Positions 35,351 to 46,738 of a DNA stretch of 64,000 nucleotides are shown here, one piece after another. Both the position numbers and the translations under genes were made by a program. Position 1 is the first letter of the stretch. The number at the start of each line of letters is the position of its first letter. The notes under the pieces are model-generated. The model saw only the letters and a list, made by a program, of their open reading frames with translations. It was not told the DNA's origin and made no database searches. Source of the DNA: Paralvinella palmiformis (taxonomy: Eukaryota; Annelida; Polychaeta; Terebellida; Alvinellidae); assembly GCA_025642065.1 (NCBI GenBank), contig JAODUP010000113.1:92501-156500 (forward strand), given 5' to 3'.

Positions 35351-35752
35351 GAACGTGTGTGAGAGACCATCAAGCTGGTCTTAAAACTGAAATAGGTTTT
35401 CAGACCACTTATCGACCCTAAAGGAGGCGTTCGTAGAAATATTGACCGGAAAATGTTTTTAAAACACGTATTCCATTAAGAAAGGAGGTCGTCTTATCAT
35501 GTTCCATTGCGCATTACACCAATCCATGAATCATGAACACCAAGCACCCATTGCTTCACACAAACCAAGTTAATCACAGATAGAATAACTACCCAATCTA
35601 AAATAAGAGAATACAGTAGAATGTGTCTACCAACCTTCCTTCTACGACCACTTTCCATAACCTAAAGCCAGACTGTTACTCTTATAGCTCGTTCGATTCT
35701 TATGCCACTATTAAACACTTTTTAATAAACCCGGTAGATGAAAATGTGAATG
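35351..35752. other. unique non-coding stretch
   Basis: Nothing recognisable. Confidence 0.35.
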
Positions 35753-35764
35753 GTGCACGTAATA

Positions 35765-35950
35765 TGGATGATGATGATGATAACGATGATGATTGGTGTT
35801 TTACGGCCATTTTTGTGCACACGGTAGGCTAAATAAAGCGAATTCAAAGATGAAACAGTCGTCAGATATGTCCACGCCGAGATTCGAACACGGGTGGTGG
35901 TGATCCGTGGTCCAACACGCTACTACCAGTTAGACCACGGAGGCGCCCGC
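35765..35950 (-). mobile_element. SINE family A with perfect 12 bp target-site duplication
   Basis: GTGCACGTAATA occurs at 35753-35764 and again at 35951-35962, identical. The (GAT)n tail has grown to about ten imperfect units. A short internal deletion removes the GGGCCGAGCGACCTCCAAAG segment. Both the A box and the B box (GTGTTCGAATCTC on the minus strand) remain, and TAC is duplicated in the A-box region. The perfect duplication marks one of the younger insertions. Confidence 0.96.
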
Positions 35951-35962
35951 GTGCACGTAATA

Positions 35963-37460
35963 GGAAGATAATACTACGTACAGGTAGTTTATGACACCTT
36001 TATATAATTCATTATTATGTAGCATATACAGTTAGATGCTGACTAATCCAAAACTACTTCAGTCCGACAACATTGCGTTTCCGACCAAAACAGTCTCTAA
36101 ACTGTTAGTAATCCGATATTTTATGGTGCGCCATTATTAAGATTTTACTGTATTACGTGATTTTATGAATTAATATCGAATTTGTAACTTACTGCTTCTT
36201 CGGGATCCTCTTTAAGTTCATGTTTCCGGGTTAGAAGATCTTGGATTCATTCTGAAATGAAACAATGGTTCATCTTAACTTAGTTAACGTAAATATATTT
36301 CATAAATATCTATTACATCTCCTCCTATTTGAACAACTGGATCTGAAACCGTAACTGATGCGGGAAGTGCGCACTATCAACAAAAAACGGAAGGGAAATC
36401 GAAACTGAAACTGGTATCCAGCCAATAGTTTAACCAGGAAAATAAGTAACAGTTTAATAAACATGATTCGTCTCGATATTCTAGGTAATTTCAAAGGACT
36501 TAGAATTTATTTATCTTATAACACGCTAACACCTCAGCAACTCTATGTACTTTACATTCGTGTTATAACTATGTGACCAATATTTAGACACTGTGCCCAT
36601 CAGGATAGAACCGTAGGTGATGGTTGTTGATAATGCGCCTGCCCAACTCCCCCCGTATGCAGTATGACGGGTCTAGCTGCCAATCATTAATTCCTAATCC
36701 ACGCATCAATCCATCGTCATCCAAAGATGTATTCATTTATAGCTGAATCGTACAATGAATACGTGAAACATCTAACAGTTTGTTCGTGGATTCGAATTGA
36801 GAAATTCCCAGGTTGTATTAGGCCGTTTTAATATCGCGCAACGACGAAGCAAAAACCAAGCGGCAGTCCGCAAATATTAATACGTCATAAAAGCACATCA
36901 GCTCAACGTCGCGTACGTCATAATAGTCCGCCTTAGCCTCGTTATGGGCTACTACCGACGGCGGATTACTTCCGGTTGCGTAGTGACGTCACCATACCCG
37001 ATGGGACGGGGATAGATTAATGTTTGAACGTTATTTATTAAATGTACCGAGTAATCGTGGTGCGGTTATTGTCAACGTTGTTAATGACGTCATATTTACG
37101 GTGAACCGGGGAAGATATTGGAATACACCGGACAATATATGCAAAGATAACATCCGATAAAGTGGTCGTTAGCTGGGACTATTTGACAAAGGTACGGATA
37201 TTGCTGTTAATGGCGGGAGATGTTTATACTATTGCGCTTTGATAGTTATGGCAGTTTGTACGACCACTTCGAACAAAACATGGATCAGTCAAGCGGAATG
37301 TTCTCCTCTCTCCTCACGCCGCCCCCCCCCCCGCCCGCCCACAACGATACTGGTGATAAATGCTCAATTACACATTATGCAAATACTGGATTGCTTCTTG
37401 TACTCGTTAAGGTTTAATTTCTGCAATACCATTTGACCCCTTAGGCTTCAAACATGCGCG
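35963..37460. other. unique stretch with CpG-rich, CRE-containing core
   Basis: From about 36790 to 37210 the DNA is CpG-rich and unique. It contains TGACGTCA at 36984-36991 and at 37085-37092, an ETS-like ACTTCCGGT near 36968-36976, and several ACGTCATAA half sites. It could be an enhancer or promoter. No exon was found. A C run lies at 37322-37331. Confidence 0.45.
36984..37092. promoter_or_regulatory. pair of perfect CRE octamers
   Basis: TGACGTCA occurs at 36984-36991 and 37085-37092, 101 bp apart, the closest pair in the window. CREB/ATF proteins bind this palindrome; occupancy here is inference. Confidence 0.4.
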
Positions 37461-37464
37461 CGTG

Positions 37465-37498
<34 letters not shown>

Positions 37499-37565
37499 GC
37501 TCTGAACCAGCTTCTCAGTTGTACTTTAAGTCAGCTCTCTATTATTCCGTTCGTCATCACACCCC

Positions 37566-37632
<67 letters not shown>
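37465..37632. repeat. (CA)n, (CT)n and (TA)n microsatellites
   Basis: (CA)n at 37467-37494, then unique DNA, then (CT)n at 37566-37584 running into (TA)n to 37632 and a short GATA tail. Confidence 0.95.
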
Positions 37633-37633
<1 letters not shown>

Positions 37634-37757
37634 TAGATACAAAGGTTTCTCTTTCCTATCTAATTTGTCGTCCATTCAATCTTTCAGCATATCTACTAAG
37701 CCACCATAATATCCTTCGTGGAAAGTGTCAACGTGAATTTGGTATTAAGGAAAATTT

Positions 37758-37762
<5 letters not shown>

Positions 37763-37821
<59 letters not shown>

Positions 37822-37829
37822 TATATATT
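37763..37829. repeat. (TA)n microsatellite
   Basis: About 29 TA units, then GATATATA. Confidence 0.97.
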
Positions 37830-38388
37830 GTATCAAATGCTGAGTAGCCATCAGACATGATATACTCCTCCCTTATGTTAAAGTCTTCACGTCATCAGAA
37901 TTTCGCCTAAAAATATTATTTCTGTGCATTATCAGCCATTAATACTTTAGTCGGGAACCGATGTTCTACTATTGTCCATATTTGTTTCATTATAACACCG
38001 AATGAACGCACAAGCAATGCATAACTGGGCGAAATAAACTCTCTTCCCGGTGTCCCATTAGTATTAATGGCAGGAAATGACTAATAATGCATTGTCCTTA
38101 CCAGGGATGGCAGTTTGTTAGTAATATTGCGCGCAGTTCTTTGCTGTTTAACTAGAAACACAACGATATCGACTGATATAGAGCAGGTCTAATGGAAGCC
38201 AACAGATGGAAGTATTAAAATGGTTATTTGTTTTAGAAACGACAAAGTGGTATTCGTAATTAATGGAATAATTCGGATGTTTATGTCACCTGTTTATGTC
38301 ACCTGTTTATAATGCGAAGGTCATGCATTATTGGTGGCATTAATGCAATTTGGGGTAAACAAGGTGAGGTCTGGTACCGGCATTATTT
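37830..38388. other. unique non-coding stretch
   Basis: A 13 bp word, TTTATGTCACCTG, is repeated back to back near 38279-38305. Otherwise featureless. Confidence 0.35.
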
Positions 38389-38389
38389 T

Positions 38390-38462
38390 ACAGACAGACA
38401 GACACAGACAGTCAGACGGACAGACAGATAGACAGACAGGCAGACGGACACCAAGACAGATA
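38390..38462. repeat. degenerate (ACAG)n
   Basis: ACAG tetramers with GACG and GATA variants. Confidence 0.85.
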
Positions 38463-40065
38463 AAACTACAAAGAGAAAGACATACATAAATTCAGGAATA
38501 CAAATAAACAGATAAACAAATAGACAATTATACATAAACAATAAGAAAGACATTTGTTATTCTGCATGAAGATGTTTTAAAATTGTTCATTTTAGGAACA
38601 TATTTCCCTGATTTTTTCACGAAGTAAGAAAACAATCCATACATTCCCACATAAGACAGGTTTGATAACCAACAGGGATCGTAATCAACATAAAGTCGTC
38701 ATTTAATAGAACATAAAGTATTTGTTTTGAAATAAAACGATGTTGGATGATTTGACATTAAAAGTAGAAATATAATACTGTACTTATTTGAAGTAAATAT
38801 TTCAAAACGAGACAACACTGTTCTGACAGCAAGAGATGAACATGATGATGATGATGATATGATGATGTTGGAGGATTAAGATGGTGATCACTATGATGTT
38901 GATGATGATAATGATGATGATAGCGATATTGATAAACACAACATCTGTAGTCGTCTGAAACGGATGCTATTCACCTTCGTGTTCTACAAGCAGCCTTTCG
39001 ATGGCGTGTTCGAGGCGGTTTTATTTACCTCAGCTTGGCCGAATGATGAGAAGATATAAGCATCACACATCGGATCATTCCTTGTTCGGGTTGTCTATTT
39101 TAACCCATACACTCATAACCAAAAACCATAAGCTTCACACCTCACGTATCTACAAATTTGCGTCTAATATTCACAAATTAATATAAAACCAACATTTTCA
39201 CTGCTTCCACTGAGTCAGTTTATAGAAGATATAATACTTTGTACTACTGGTCAATAACCAAATCAATAAAGGGAGGTATGTTTACCATCAAAAGGATATA
39301 AATAACAACAACTAAAATGGTTCTATAACTTTAATAACAATGGTTAATAAAGTTTGACGAACCACAAAGTCGTAACAACAAAACGTAAATTTAAATGACG
39401 CATTTCAAACATTTTTGGAACCAAATAAACAAACAAATGCGCGGAATAAAACCACAACAGCAGAATCTGTATGAAGAGATGTAATGTCCTGTTAAACCTA
39501 TTATACCTGTAATACTTAATATGCCTGTTAGATATGTTATACCTGTCATAAATGAAATAATGTCGTATGTATTTAGCTTCATTTACTGTCGGGAAAACGG
39601 CGTATTAGTTTCAAACTTTTACTAACAACTTACGCAGTAGGACCTAGTATATTACATTCCAATACAGGTGCACGGAACTCGATCCAAACCACATCCAACT
39701 GGGCGTTGGATGCGGCTGCCTTCAGATCAGGCAACGGATTATTAGAGAAGAGCAAAAGGCACCATTTCTTGTCTGTTATAAAATGTTTCTTAGGCGCTTC
39801 ACTGTGTAAGGTTGATCATTGGGTGAAGGACGTTGGTAATTCAATTTAACACGCGTTAGAAATCTCTAACGTAATAGAACGCCTCTGACGAACTGTTGTT
39901 GTCAAGGACGCGTTCATAAATCTATACGTACCTATCTATAACCAGACTGACGACGAGCCACTGACGCAACACTAGTCGGGCATCCTTATGATCTAATTAT
40001 TCTAACCTACCGCTAATACAGGCCTGTGTCTAAATGAAACGTGGCTAAATGGTGCCATCAAGTTT

Positions 40066-40081
40066 GCGATAGATGGCGCCA
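40066..40081 (+). promoter_or_regulatory. CTCF-like binding motif
   Basis: GCGATAGATGGCGCCA: the 12-base core TAGATGGCGCCA fits fully; positions 1 and 4 do not. It is 416 bp from the next, same-strand site. Confidence 0.45.
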
Positions 40082-40481
40082 CTGATAATACAGGGACGTG
40101 ACATAAAAAACGCCCGAATCCGCAAGACGGATTCTCCGTATTGAAAAAGTACGAATACTCCGAACATTACCCGTATTATTGCTAACATTATTGTACCGTG
40201 ACGCCCATAAACCTCTAGAGAATAAGACATAACCTCCTAGGGCTGTTCGCTGGCAATAACAACTCGCCTCCAACTCCATTTTCAAGGATATTTTTCCTTT
40301 CTTTTCGCCAATCCGGACTTTCAATTACCTGGTCGGCGAAGATAAATATTGGTGCTATCGTCGGATTACACGGGAAATCAATTACTTTGAATATTATTGC
40401 CCTATATATTCCATCAGCGACTGCGCGGGTAAATATTTGAAAGACTCCGGACGAGACGGGAGAGCGGGATCCTGTTTATAT

Positions 40482-40497
40482 CCGCTAGATGGCGCCA
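40482..40497 (+). promoter_or_regulatory. CTCF-like binding motif, best match
   Basis: CCGCTAGATGGCGCCA fits all positions of CCRSYAGRKGGCRSYA. It lies in a unique, CpG-containing segment and not in a visible repeat. Confidence 0.55.
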
Positions 40498-40686
40498 CCG
40501 GCTATGGTGTCATTCCTTGTCTCGCCGCTCGTTTATCCGATATCGTGGGATAATTGTACGAAATCCACACAATGATGACTTGTCTAGTGACTCAGACAAA
40601 TATGTTGGCTATTTCGTTTTTTATTTTGTTGTTGTTATATTTTTATTAATTGACTGGCTTTCATAGATTTCATTAAGCAGCGGGAA

Positions 40687-40790
40687 TTGTGTGTGTGTGT
40701 GTGTTTTAGCTGTGTATAATAAGGCACAGGCACAGAGATGTGTGTGTGTGTGTGCGTGTGTGTGCGTGAGAGAGTGTGTATGTGAAATAA
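40687..40790. repeat. (GT)n with dispersed repeat D
   Basis: A GT run at 40687-40704 is followed by TTTTAGCTGTGTATAATAAG and GCACAGGCACAGAGA (40704-40738). A second imperfect GT run follows to 40783. The 35 bp block is identical to 45622-45656. Confidence 0.85.
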
Positions 40791-41207
<417 letters not shown>

Positions 41208-41298
41208 GATAATTAAATATATTTTAACTAGTTTTGAGTTATAATTGCCTTTTAATAAAAACATAACACCTGTACCAGCTCCTTAACTATCTTTATAA

Positions 41299-41383
41299 CA
41301 CACACACGCATACACAGACACACAAACACGTGCACATAGATACATACAGACATACAAGGACAGTAGGGTTGTGTGTGTGTTAG

Positions 41384-41452
<69 letters not shown>
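41299..41452. repeat. imperfect (CA)n, short (GT)n and long (TA)n
   Basis: CACA with ACGC near 41300-41330, GTGTGTGTG near 41370, TTAGCAA, then about 33 TA units to 41452. The GTGTTAGCA join resembles the left end of repeat D. Confidence 0.93.
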
Positions 41453-41456
<4 letters not shown>

Positions 41457-42238
41457 CTGCCTGTTTGGACATCGAATGATGCAATAGTTAAGCCTTAGAT
41501 CAGGTTATGACCCCCTCCTCAATAAGTATGATATTTCAGGTTGCCTCCAACTTAAATCACGTAAACATAATCAGTTATAACAATCCATCGTTATGCAAGC
41601 GGCAGCCATGTACTCAAATCACCAAAAGATCACTATTGCGCTAGCAGATTCGAACTGAGAAACTCTTAATTTCGACTTAACACCATTACCGTTATTTACG
41701 TCGAAATTGTCCACCGAAGCGTGCCGCCATCAGCAACTCACGCCGTCGGCCATATTAATATTATATTATGAGAAATATTAATATCGACAGCGATAGGAGA
41801 TCGGGATTATTTTAATAAACGTTAATTTATTAACCTTCCCCCATTTAACTAACGATATAATCCGTATTTATGGCGTAGATTGTCGGCGCTAAATTGACAC
41901 AATTAATCAAGATAATTAGATAACATTCGAAATAATAACGACGGAGACCGGCATAAGGAACGAACGGCTTCCTCATTTCGCAATTAGCATATCAGCGCCG
42001 CTGCAGACATCCATAAATTAGATGTTTATATTGAAGATGGAACTATTGAAGAATGAGTACAGTGGAGCCGTACTCGTCTTAAGAGAACACGTTTGTGTCA
42101 AGTCTTAAGTCGCCTTTAACTCGTCTCTACTCGGACGTTTGGGAAACCCCGAAATGGACGTTCTATTTCCCGTCATAAAGTCATTGACCGATGTCGATTT
42201 GGTTTAATCTGTTACTATCAATATCACTAAATGTCACT
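41453..42238. other. unique stretch, possible constrained non-coding DNA
   Basis: From about 41690 to 42000 it is unique, with CpGs and several TAATTA, AATTAATC and ATTAGCAT words of homeodomain or POU type. No coding signal is seen. Possible enhancer, by composition only. A weak B-box-like word at 41648 lacks an A box. Confidence 0.35.
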
Positions 42239-42240
42239 TG

Positions 42241-42302
42241 ATAGGTAGATAGGTAGATAGATATATAGATAGATAGATAGATATATAGATAAATAGATAT
42301 TT
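42241..42302. repeat. (GATA)n microsatellite
   Basis: GATA and GGTA tetramers with TATA interruptions. Confidence 0.95.
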
Positions 42303-42357
42303 CGAGATGGTACAGATAACGAACATACAAGTTATGCAGTTGTGCTTAAGCAAAACA

Positions 42358-42477
42358 GAAGTGTGGGCGCATCTGAAGGGTGTTTCAGCTTTGACTTCAC
42401 GTCATTACATTTGGAGGTCGCTCGGCGCGTTTAGCCTACCATGTGCACAAGTGTGGCCGTCAAATATCCATCATCGT
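42358..42477 (+). mobile_element. SINE family A, headless copy with perfect 13 bp target-site duplication
   Basis: CTTAAGCAAAACA at 42345-42357 is repeated exactly at 42478-42490. Between them lie only about 120 bp: the body and 3' end of family A (CTTTGACTTCACGTCATTAC to CATCATC). The whole tRNA-like head with both boxes is missing. The duplication shows the copy inserted in this truncated form. Confidence 0.95.
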
Positions 42478-42490
42478 CTTAAGCAAAACA

Positions 42491-42854
42491 AAGGTATGTA
42501 CATTTAGAATCATATCGCGGTCATACGTAAGAAATATATTTCAACATCCTTTCAGACAGTAGGCGTTCATACAATTAGTGTCGATAAATACATTTAATTT
42601 GACAAGACCGAGAGGCTGAATAGACTGAAGATTTGTAGCTGAGGTGGATTTAATGTAACAGACGGACTTCTGTATATATTGTCGGAGAAGTTTAGAACGT
42701 TAGGCACCGATCTTAAGACTGAATTGTTTAAAGGTTGTTTTTAACCTCGGCGATATCGTGTGTTCAACAAGATCGAAGTTTTATTACGTAATAGAGTTGT
42801 TTGCTGAAGAGTAGCCTTGAATTGTTTCAGCTAGTAGCGTCGTGTTTAAAGAGG

Positions 42855-42855
<1 letters not shown>
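42491..42855. other. unique non-coding stretch
   Basis: Nothing recognisable. Confidence 0.35.
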
Positions 42856-42911
<56 letters not shown>

Positions 42912-42914
42912 TTA
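42856..42914. repeat. (AAT)n-(ATT)n self-complementary microsatellite
   Basis: About ten AAT units switch to about nine ATT units near 42886. The two halves are reverse complements and can form a hairpin of nearly 30 bp stem or a cruciform. Confidence 0.95.
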
Positions 42915-43558
42915 GTTTTAATGGTCTCAGATTTACCTCAGTTAGCTATTTAACCGCAGGATCTTGATGAAGGTAGACTTTCTTTGTGTTCTTAATCAAG
43001 TATATTTATGAACCTGGGTGGGACTACGTTTATCATCATTGAGCCTAAATGGTCGTACAAGTAAGGTTCTGTTATATCCAGCTGGTACTCTATGGTCTTA
43101 ACCGAAAAGGCTTAGGGTGGTTTGCTAGAAACTTTATGGAGCCGAGTTCGATTCCAGCTGCTAGAAATCTGCATAAACCAATTACTGATCATACGCATAC
43201 AATGAACTGAGCCCTCGAAGTGGATAAGTTTCACTCAGAACTGCGACAGATTACAATTAGTACCGAAATGACAGGTATTTGACGGCAGAACAGAGTTCGG
43301 AGAACGTATTTCTCGTGATATGGTTGACCTCGTTTGGACTACAGTTTGGGATATAAATATATTTGTGTGAAGTTTAAATAAACAGATAATAGTTGATTTT
43401 AAATCAGACACATGATTTTTTTTTGTATGTTGCTAGATTTGACCTAGTACACGTACTATGCTCAGATTACAAACGAACGGGGCAGATGCGCCCTCTACAA
43501 CTAATATATTTAAATCATTAAGACGATGTATTGACTTAAACAGGAATTTGTGTCATTG
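42915..43558. other. unique stretch with a CTCF-like core
   Basis: GAGTTCGATTCCAGC near 43145 resembles a B box, but no A box of usual form precedes it, so I do not call a SINE. A CTCF-like core lies at 43486-43501. Confidence 0.4.
43486..43501 (-). promoter_or_regulatory. CTCF-like motif (core only)
   Basis: The minus strand reads GTTGTAGAGGGCGCAT. GTAGAGGGCGC fits the core; the first three positions and one 3' position do not. Confidence 0.3.
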
Positions 43559-43559
43559 C

Positions 43560-43632
43560 TCACACACACACACACGCACGCACGCACGCATGCACGCACG
43601 CACGCACGCACCCACACACACACAAACACAAT
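43560..43632. repeat. (CA)n-(CGCA)n microsatellite
   Basis: CACA passes into CGCA tetramers and back. Alternating purine-pyrimidine. Confidence 0.95.
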
Positions 43633-44314
43633 TTTGGTTTTGATGACGATGTGAGACATTAGCTAGCTACTAAGCCAAGACCAATGTGATAGAACAGTTT
43701 TAGATATGTTCATTATGCCTTTGTGGTCAAATATACAGGAAATCCTCGGGACTACGGTGGCTCCGATTTACGACAACTCGCCGTTACGAACAAGCCCCCA
43801 TTAAGTTCTTGAAAGTTGTTATTTTGAGTTACCGACAGCGGTTCGTAGTTACGGACGAGCGAACTAGATTGTGGCGTCGTGGGGTGACGAGAGGTGTACG
43901 TCGTCAAGCGTCATCCAGCCGAGGAGGAAGACTCTCTCAGTTCCCGCCATACGCCATCTGGGATTACCCGCATTTTAGGATGCTTGGTTTGTGTGGTTCC
44001 TGAGCGTAGAGCTGATGCCAGTGATGGAAGTACGCCGCGAAGAAAAGCAAAGCTTATTGTACAATGATTTAAGGGTCAGAGGCCGACGGTTTGTACATTC
44101 AGAGAGTTTGATTCGACTTGCACACAAATGACTTTATTGTCAGGGCAACCAAAAATCATATTCTAAGCACATTTAAGCATCATATGAAACCATTGAAGCA
44201 CTGGTTAGCTTACCGAAAATGTCAAACTACAGAGTAGTGCGTGAGGTTATTATAGTGATAGGTGGAGAGGTAAGCAACTGAACCCAGGTATCTATGCACT
44301 GTCCGCGATACAGT

Positions 44315-44319
<5 letters not shown>
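43633..44319. other. unique non-coding stretch
   Basis: CpG-containing at 43740-44010. The open frame at 43809-44003 (Arg/Gly-rich) has no recognisable domain. A weak CTCF-like core (CCCAGATGGCG on the minus strand) lies near 43955. Confidence 0.4.

Positions 44320-44392
<73 letters not shown>
44320..44392. repeat. (TA)n microsatellite
   Basis: About 36 uninterrupted TA units, among the longest here. Confidence 0.98.
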
Positions 44393-44394
<2 letters not shown>

Positions 44395-45418
44395 GACAAA
44401 ATATCAATAATATTACAAATGTAATCACCGTATTTGGATTATTTCTTTTATTCAATTATAATAGCATGATAACAATACGACATGTATTGTTCTTGAGCCG
44501 TAGATATGCATGAAAAACGAATAACAGCCTCTGCTCGAATAATGGCGTGCTTGAATAGGCGTCGAGGGAAAAACAGTACTTGAAATAAATAGCCACCGGG
44601 GCCCTTATTGGCGTCGGTACGGTAACATAACAGTATTGCATGGCAACAATTGTTCGTGTTTACACAGTCGAAATCTAATTTAATCCATTTTGTATCTATT
44701 TTTAGGTATCCATGTTGTATATATCTCTATTCGGAAGGAGAATAATACAGGTAACAATAAATATATGATTATGATCAGCGGGTGATAATTAGCTAGGCCA
44801 AGGCGAGTTTTGTCGTCGCTCTAAGCGCTAGCCGAAACAAAACTTCCTTCCCGCGCGGCCTTAATCGATTTCGCTATCATCACTGGGTAGCATCTTAACT
44901 GAACTAACGAAAGAATCCGAGAAGATTTATGATCGTGACAACCGATACAGTGATTACTGAATTCAATCATGATCGGGCTAAAACGTTACGGACCATCACG
45001 CCCCAGAAGTCACGTGATTACGCTATTAATATTTAATAACCGATTCGTCTTATTGGAAGCGGTTTTAGGCCGAATGATAACAATATTATTATCGCGATAA
45101 TTAAATTCGTAATTAATTAGCGCAATCATTCTAAGGCTTCAATGGAAGGCGAATAAAATTGCTGACGGCGAAATTACGAAGAGTCCATCAGAATTGTTGA
45201 TGAAGTGTGGCTCATATTTGAACGGCACGATGCCATTTCGAGGGGAAGAGAAACAAGTACGGGTCTGGATTGAGATGTAGGTACACCTGGAACTGCGGTC
45301 TGGATCCGTACTGAAGCCTGGATGAGTAAGTCGGTGAGTAAGTGAATGAGTGCATACAAATGTGATGTTGTTTTGTTTGTTTTGTTTACTTTAAATTACG
45401 TCGAAATGCGTTTATCAA

Positions 45419-45420
<2 letters not shown>
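44393..45420. other. unique stretch, possible constrained non-coding DNA
   Basis: From about 44770 to 45180 the DNA is unique and CpG-containing, with GATAATTAGC, GCGATAATTAAATTC and GTAATTAATTAGCGCAATC words typical of clustered homeodomain sites. No exon was found. Confidence 0.4.
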
Positions 45421-45452
<32 letters not shown>

Positions 45453-45549
45453 GAGTTTAGTTATTTAGCCTAGCACAGGCATGAGATGGGTTGGAACACA
45501 TAACCTGGAGATTTATGCAGTGGTTCTAACTACTGCGCTAGTGAAACGC
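45421..45549 (-). mobile_element. tRNA-derived SINE, family E, diverged copy with (GTT)n tail
   Basis: The minus-strand head CACTAGCGCAGTAGTTAG is A-box-like, and CCAGGTTATGTGTTCCAACC carries a mutated B box. The 3' part (GAGTTTAGTTATTTAGCCT on the plus strand) and (GTT)n tail resemble the copy at 61975-62131. Confidence 0.65.
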
Positions 45550-45554
45550 CAATT

Positions 45555-45720
45555 GTGTGTGTCTGTGCGCGCACGCGCGCGCGTGTGTGTGTGTATGTGT
45601 GTGTGCGCGCGCAAGTGTGCATTTTAGCTGTGTATAATAAGGCACAGGCACAGAGAATCTCGAACCGTGAATTCAAACTCTGGACGTTTCTTCAGGGGAC
45701 TGAATCCAGAGTGGCGACTT
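45555..45720. repeat. Z-prone (GC)/(GT) array joined to repeat D
   Basis: GTGCGCGCACGCGCGCGCGT then (GT)n and a second GCGCGC block, directly followed at 45622 by the same 35 bp block as at 40704. Downstream, ACTCTGGA (45677-45684) and TCCAGAGT (45705-45712) can form a stem. The open frame at 45555-45854 has no domain. Confidence 0.8.
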
Positions 45721-46010
45721 TTCTTGCTGAGACATGTGTAATGTCCCACCAGTCCCTAAGCCGCCAAGCAAAATCAAAATACGAATCACCTACAGCCGTG
45801 CAGTTTGGGTGTAAAACACCCAAGTCAGATCACGGCAGTAGTGAGAATGTTTAGCTTAATTATCTAAGTAGCCCTATTTATAGCTATTTTTCAATTGCTG
45901 TATCTTTCTTCAAAGCAATACTATATAAACTATATAACCTTATTGTTACCTTCTTCAAAGATCAGTTTTTAAAACGGGCAGACGTAACGAAGCGACTACT
46001 ATTAAAACTA

Positions 46011-46013
<3 letters not shown>

Positions 46014-46080
<67 letters not shown>
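46014..46080. repeat. (GT)n microsatellite
   Basis: About 33 uninterrupted GT units, abutting the 31 bp minisatellite. Confidence 0.98.
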
Positions 46081-46081
<1 letters not shown>

Positions 46082-46530
46082 CCCACGCCCAAACACCACG
46101 GACAATAACCCGCCCACGCCCAACACCACTGACAATAACCCGCCCACGCCCAAACACCACAGACAATAACCCGCCCACGCCCAAACACCACGGACAATAA
46201 CCCGCCCACGCCCAACACCACTGACAATAACCCGCCCACGCCCAAACACCACGGACAATAACCCGCCCACGCCCAAACACCACTGACAATAACCCGCCCG
46301 CGCCCAAACACCACGGACAATAACCCGCCCACGCCCAAACACCACGGTCAATAACCCGCCCACGCCCAAACACCACGGACAATAACCCGCCCACGCCCAA
46401 ACACCACGGACAATAACCCACCCACGCCCAAACACCACGGACAATAACCCGCCCACGCCCAAACACCACGGACAATAACCCGCCCACGCCCAAACACCAC
46501 GGACAATAACCCACCCACGCCCATACATCA
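46081..46530. repeat. 31 bp GC-rich minisatellite, 15 units
   Basis: Units run CCCACGCCCAAACACCACGG then ACAATAACCCG. Two 30 bp variants (CCCAACACCACT) occur near 46111 and 46205. Copies are nearly identical, unlike the older minisatellites here. The minus strand has three GGG runs per unit. Because 31 is not a multiple of 3, the frame rotates through all three phases, so open frames of up to 214 residues are artefacts. Confidence 0.97.
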
Positions 46531-46601
46531 CAGCCGTGAAAGAAGTAACCTGTTCTATTCGGAATCGCCATTTTCATCGACCGTATCAAGAAGATGTAAA
46601 T

Positions 46602-46731
46602 GTTGTTGTTTTTACGGAAGGCGATATCGACACCATGTGATAGATGAAACACCCTTCACACGTAGCCCAGTCGGGCTTTGAATCCACAAGCGGGGAGTCG
46701 GTGGCTAATCGCATTACCAGTTAGGCTTTCG
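46602..46731 (-). mobile_element. SINE family A, diverged, body-deleted copy
   Basis: On the minus strand AAGCCTAACTGGTAATGC (A box) and GTGGATTCAAAGCCCG (decayed B box) are followed by GAAGGGTGTTTCATCTA of the family body, then directly by a CCGTAAAAACAACAAC tail. The central body is gone. Flanks TGTAAAT at 46595-46601 and 46732-46738 may be a short target-site duplication. Confidence 0.75.
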
Positions 46732-46738
46732 TGTAAAT

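Larger units (their letters stand above)
38463..40680. other. unique stretch with (GAT)n remnant and two strong CTCF-like sites
   Basis: A (GATGAT)n patch lies at 38841-38930. From about 40020 to 40570 the DNA is CpG-containing and carries CTCF-like sites at 40066-40081 and 40482-40497. Overlapping minus-strand open frames at 40045-40324 have no known domain. Confidence 0.45.

Noticed and set aside
41590..41690. Possible SINE head (CAGATTCGAACTGAG)
   Set aside because: Only a B-box-like word; no A box at the right distance and no second copy.
43105..43170. Possible SINE head (GAGTTCGATTCCAGC)
   Set aside because: The B-box-like word lacks a convincing A box upstream.
45962..46652. Open frames of 108-214 residues rich in Gly, Trp, Val and Cys
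   Set aside because: They translate the 31 bp minisatellite, whose period rotates frames, plus the (GT)n tract. No unique protein segment of note.
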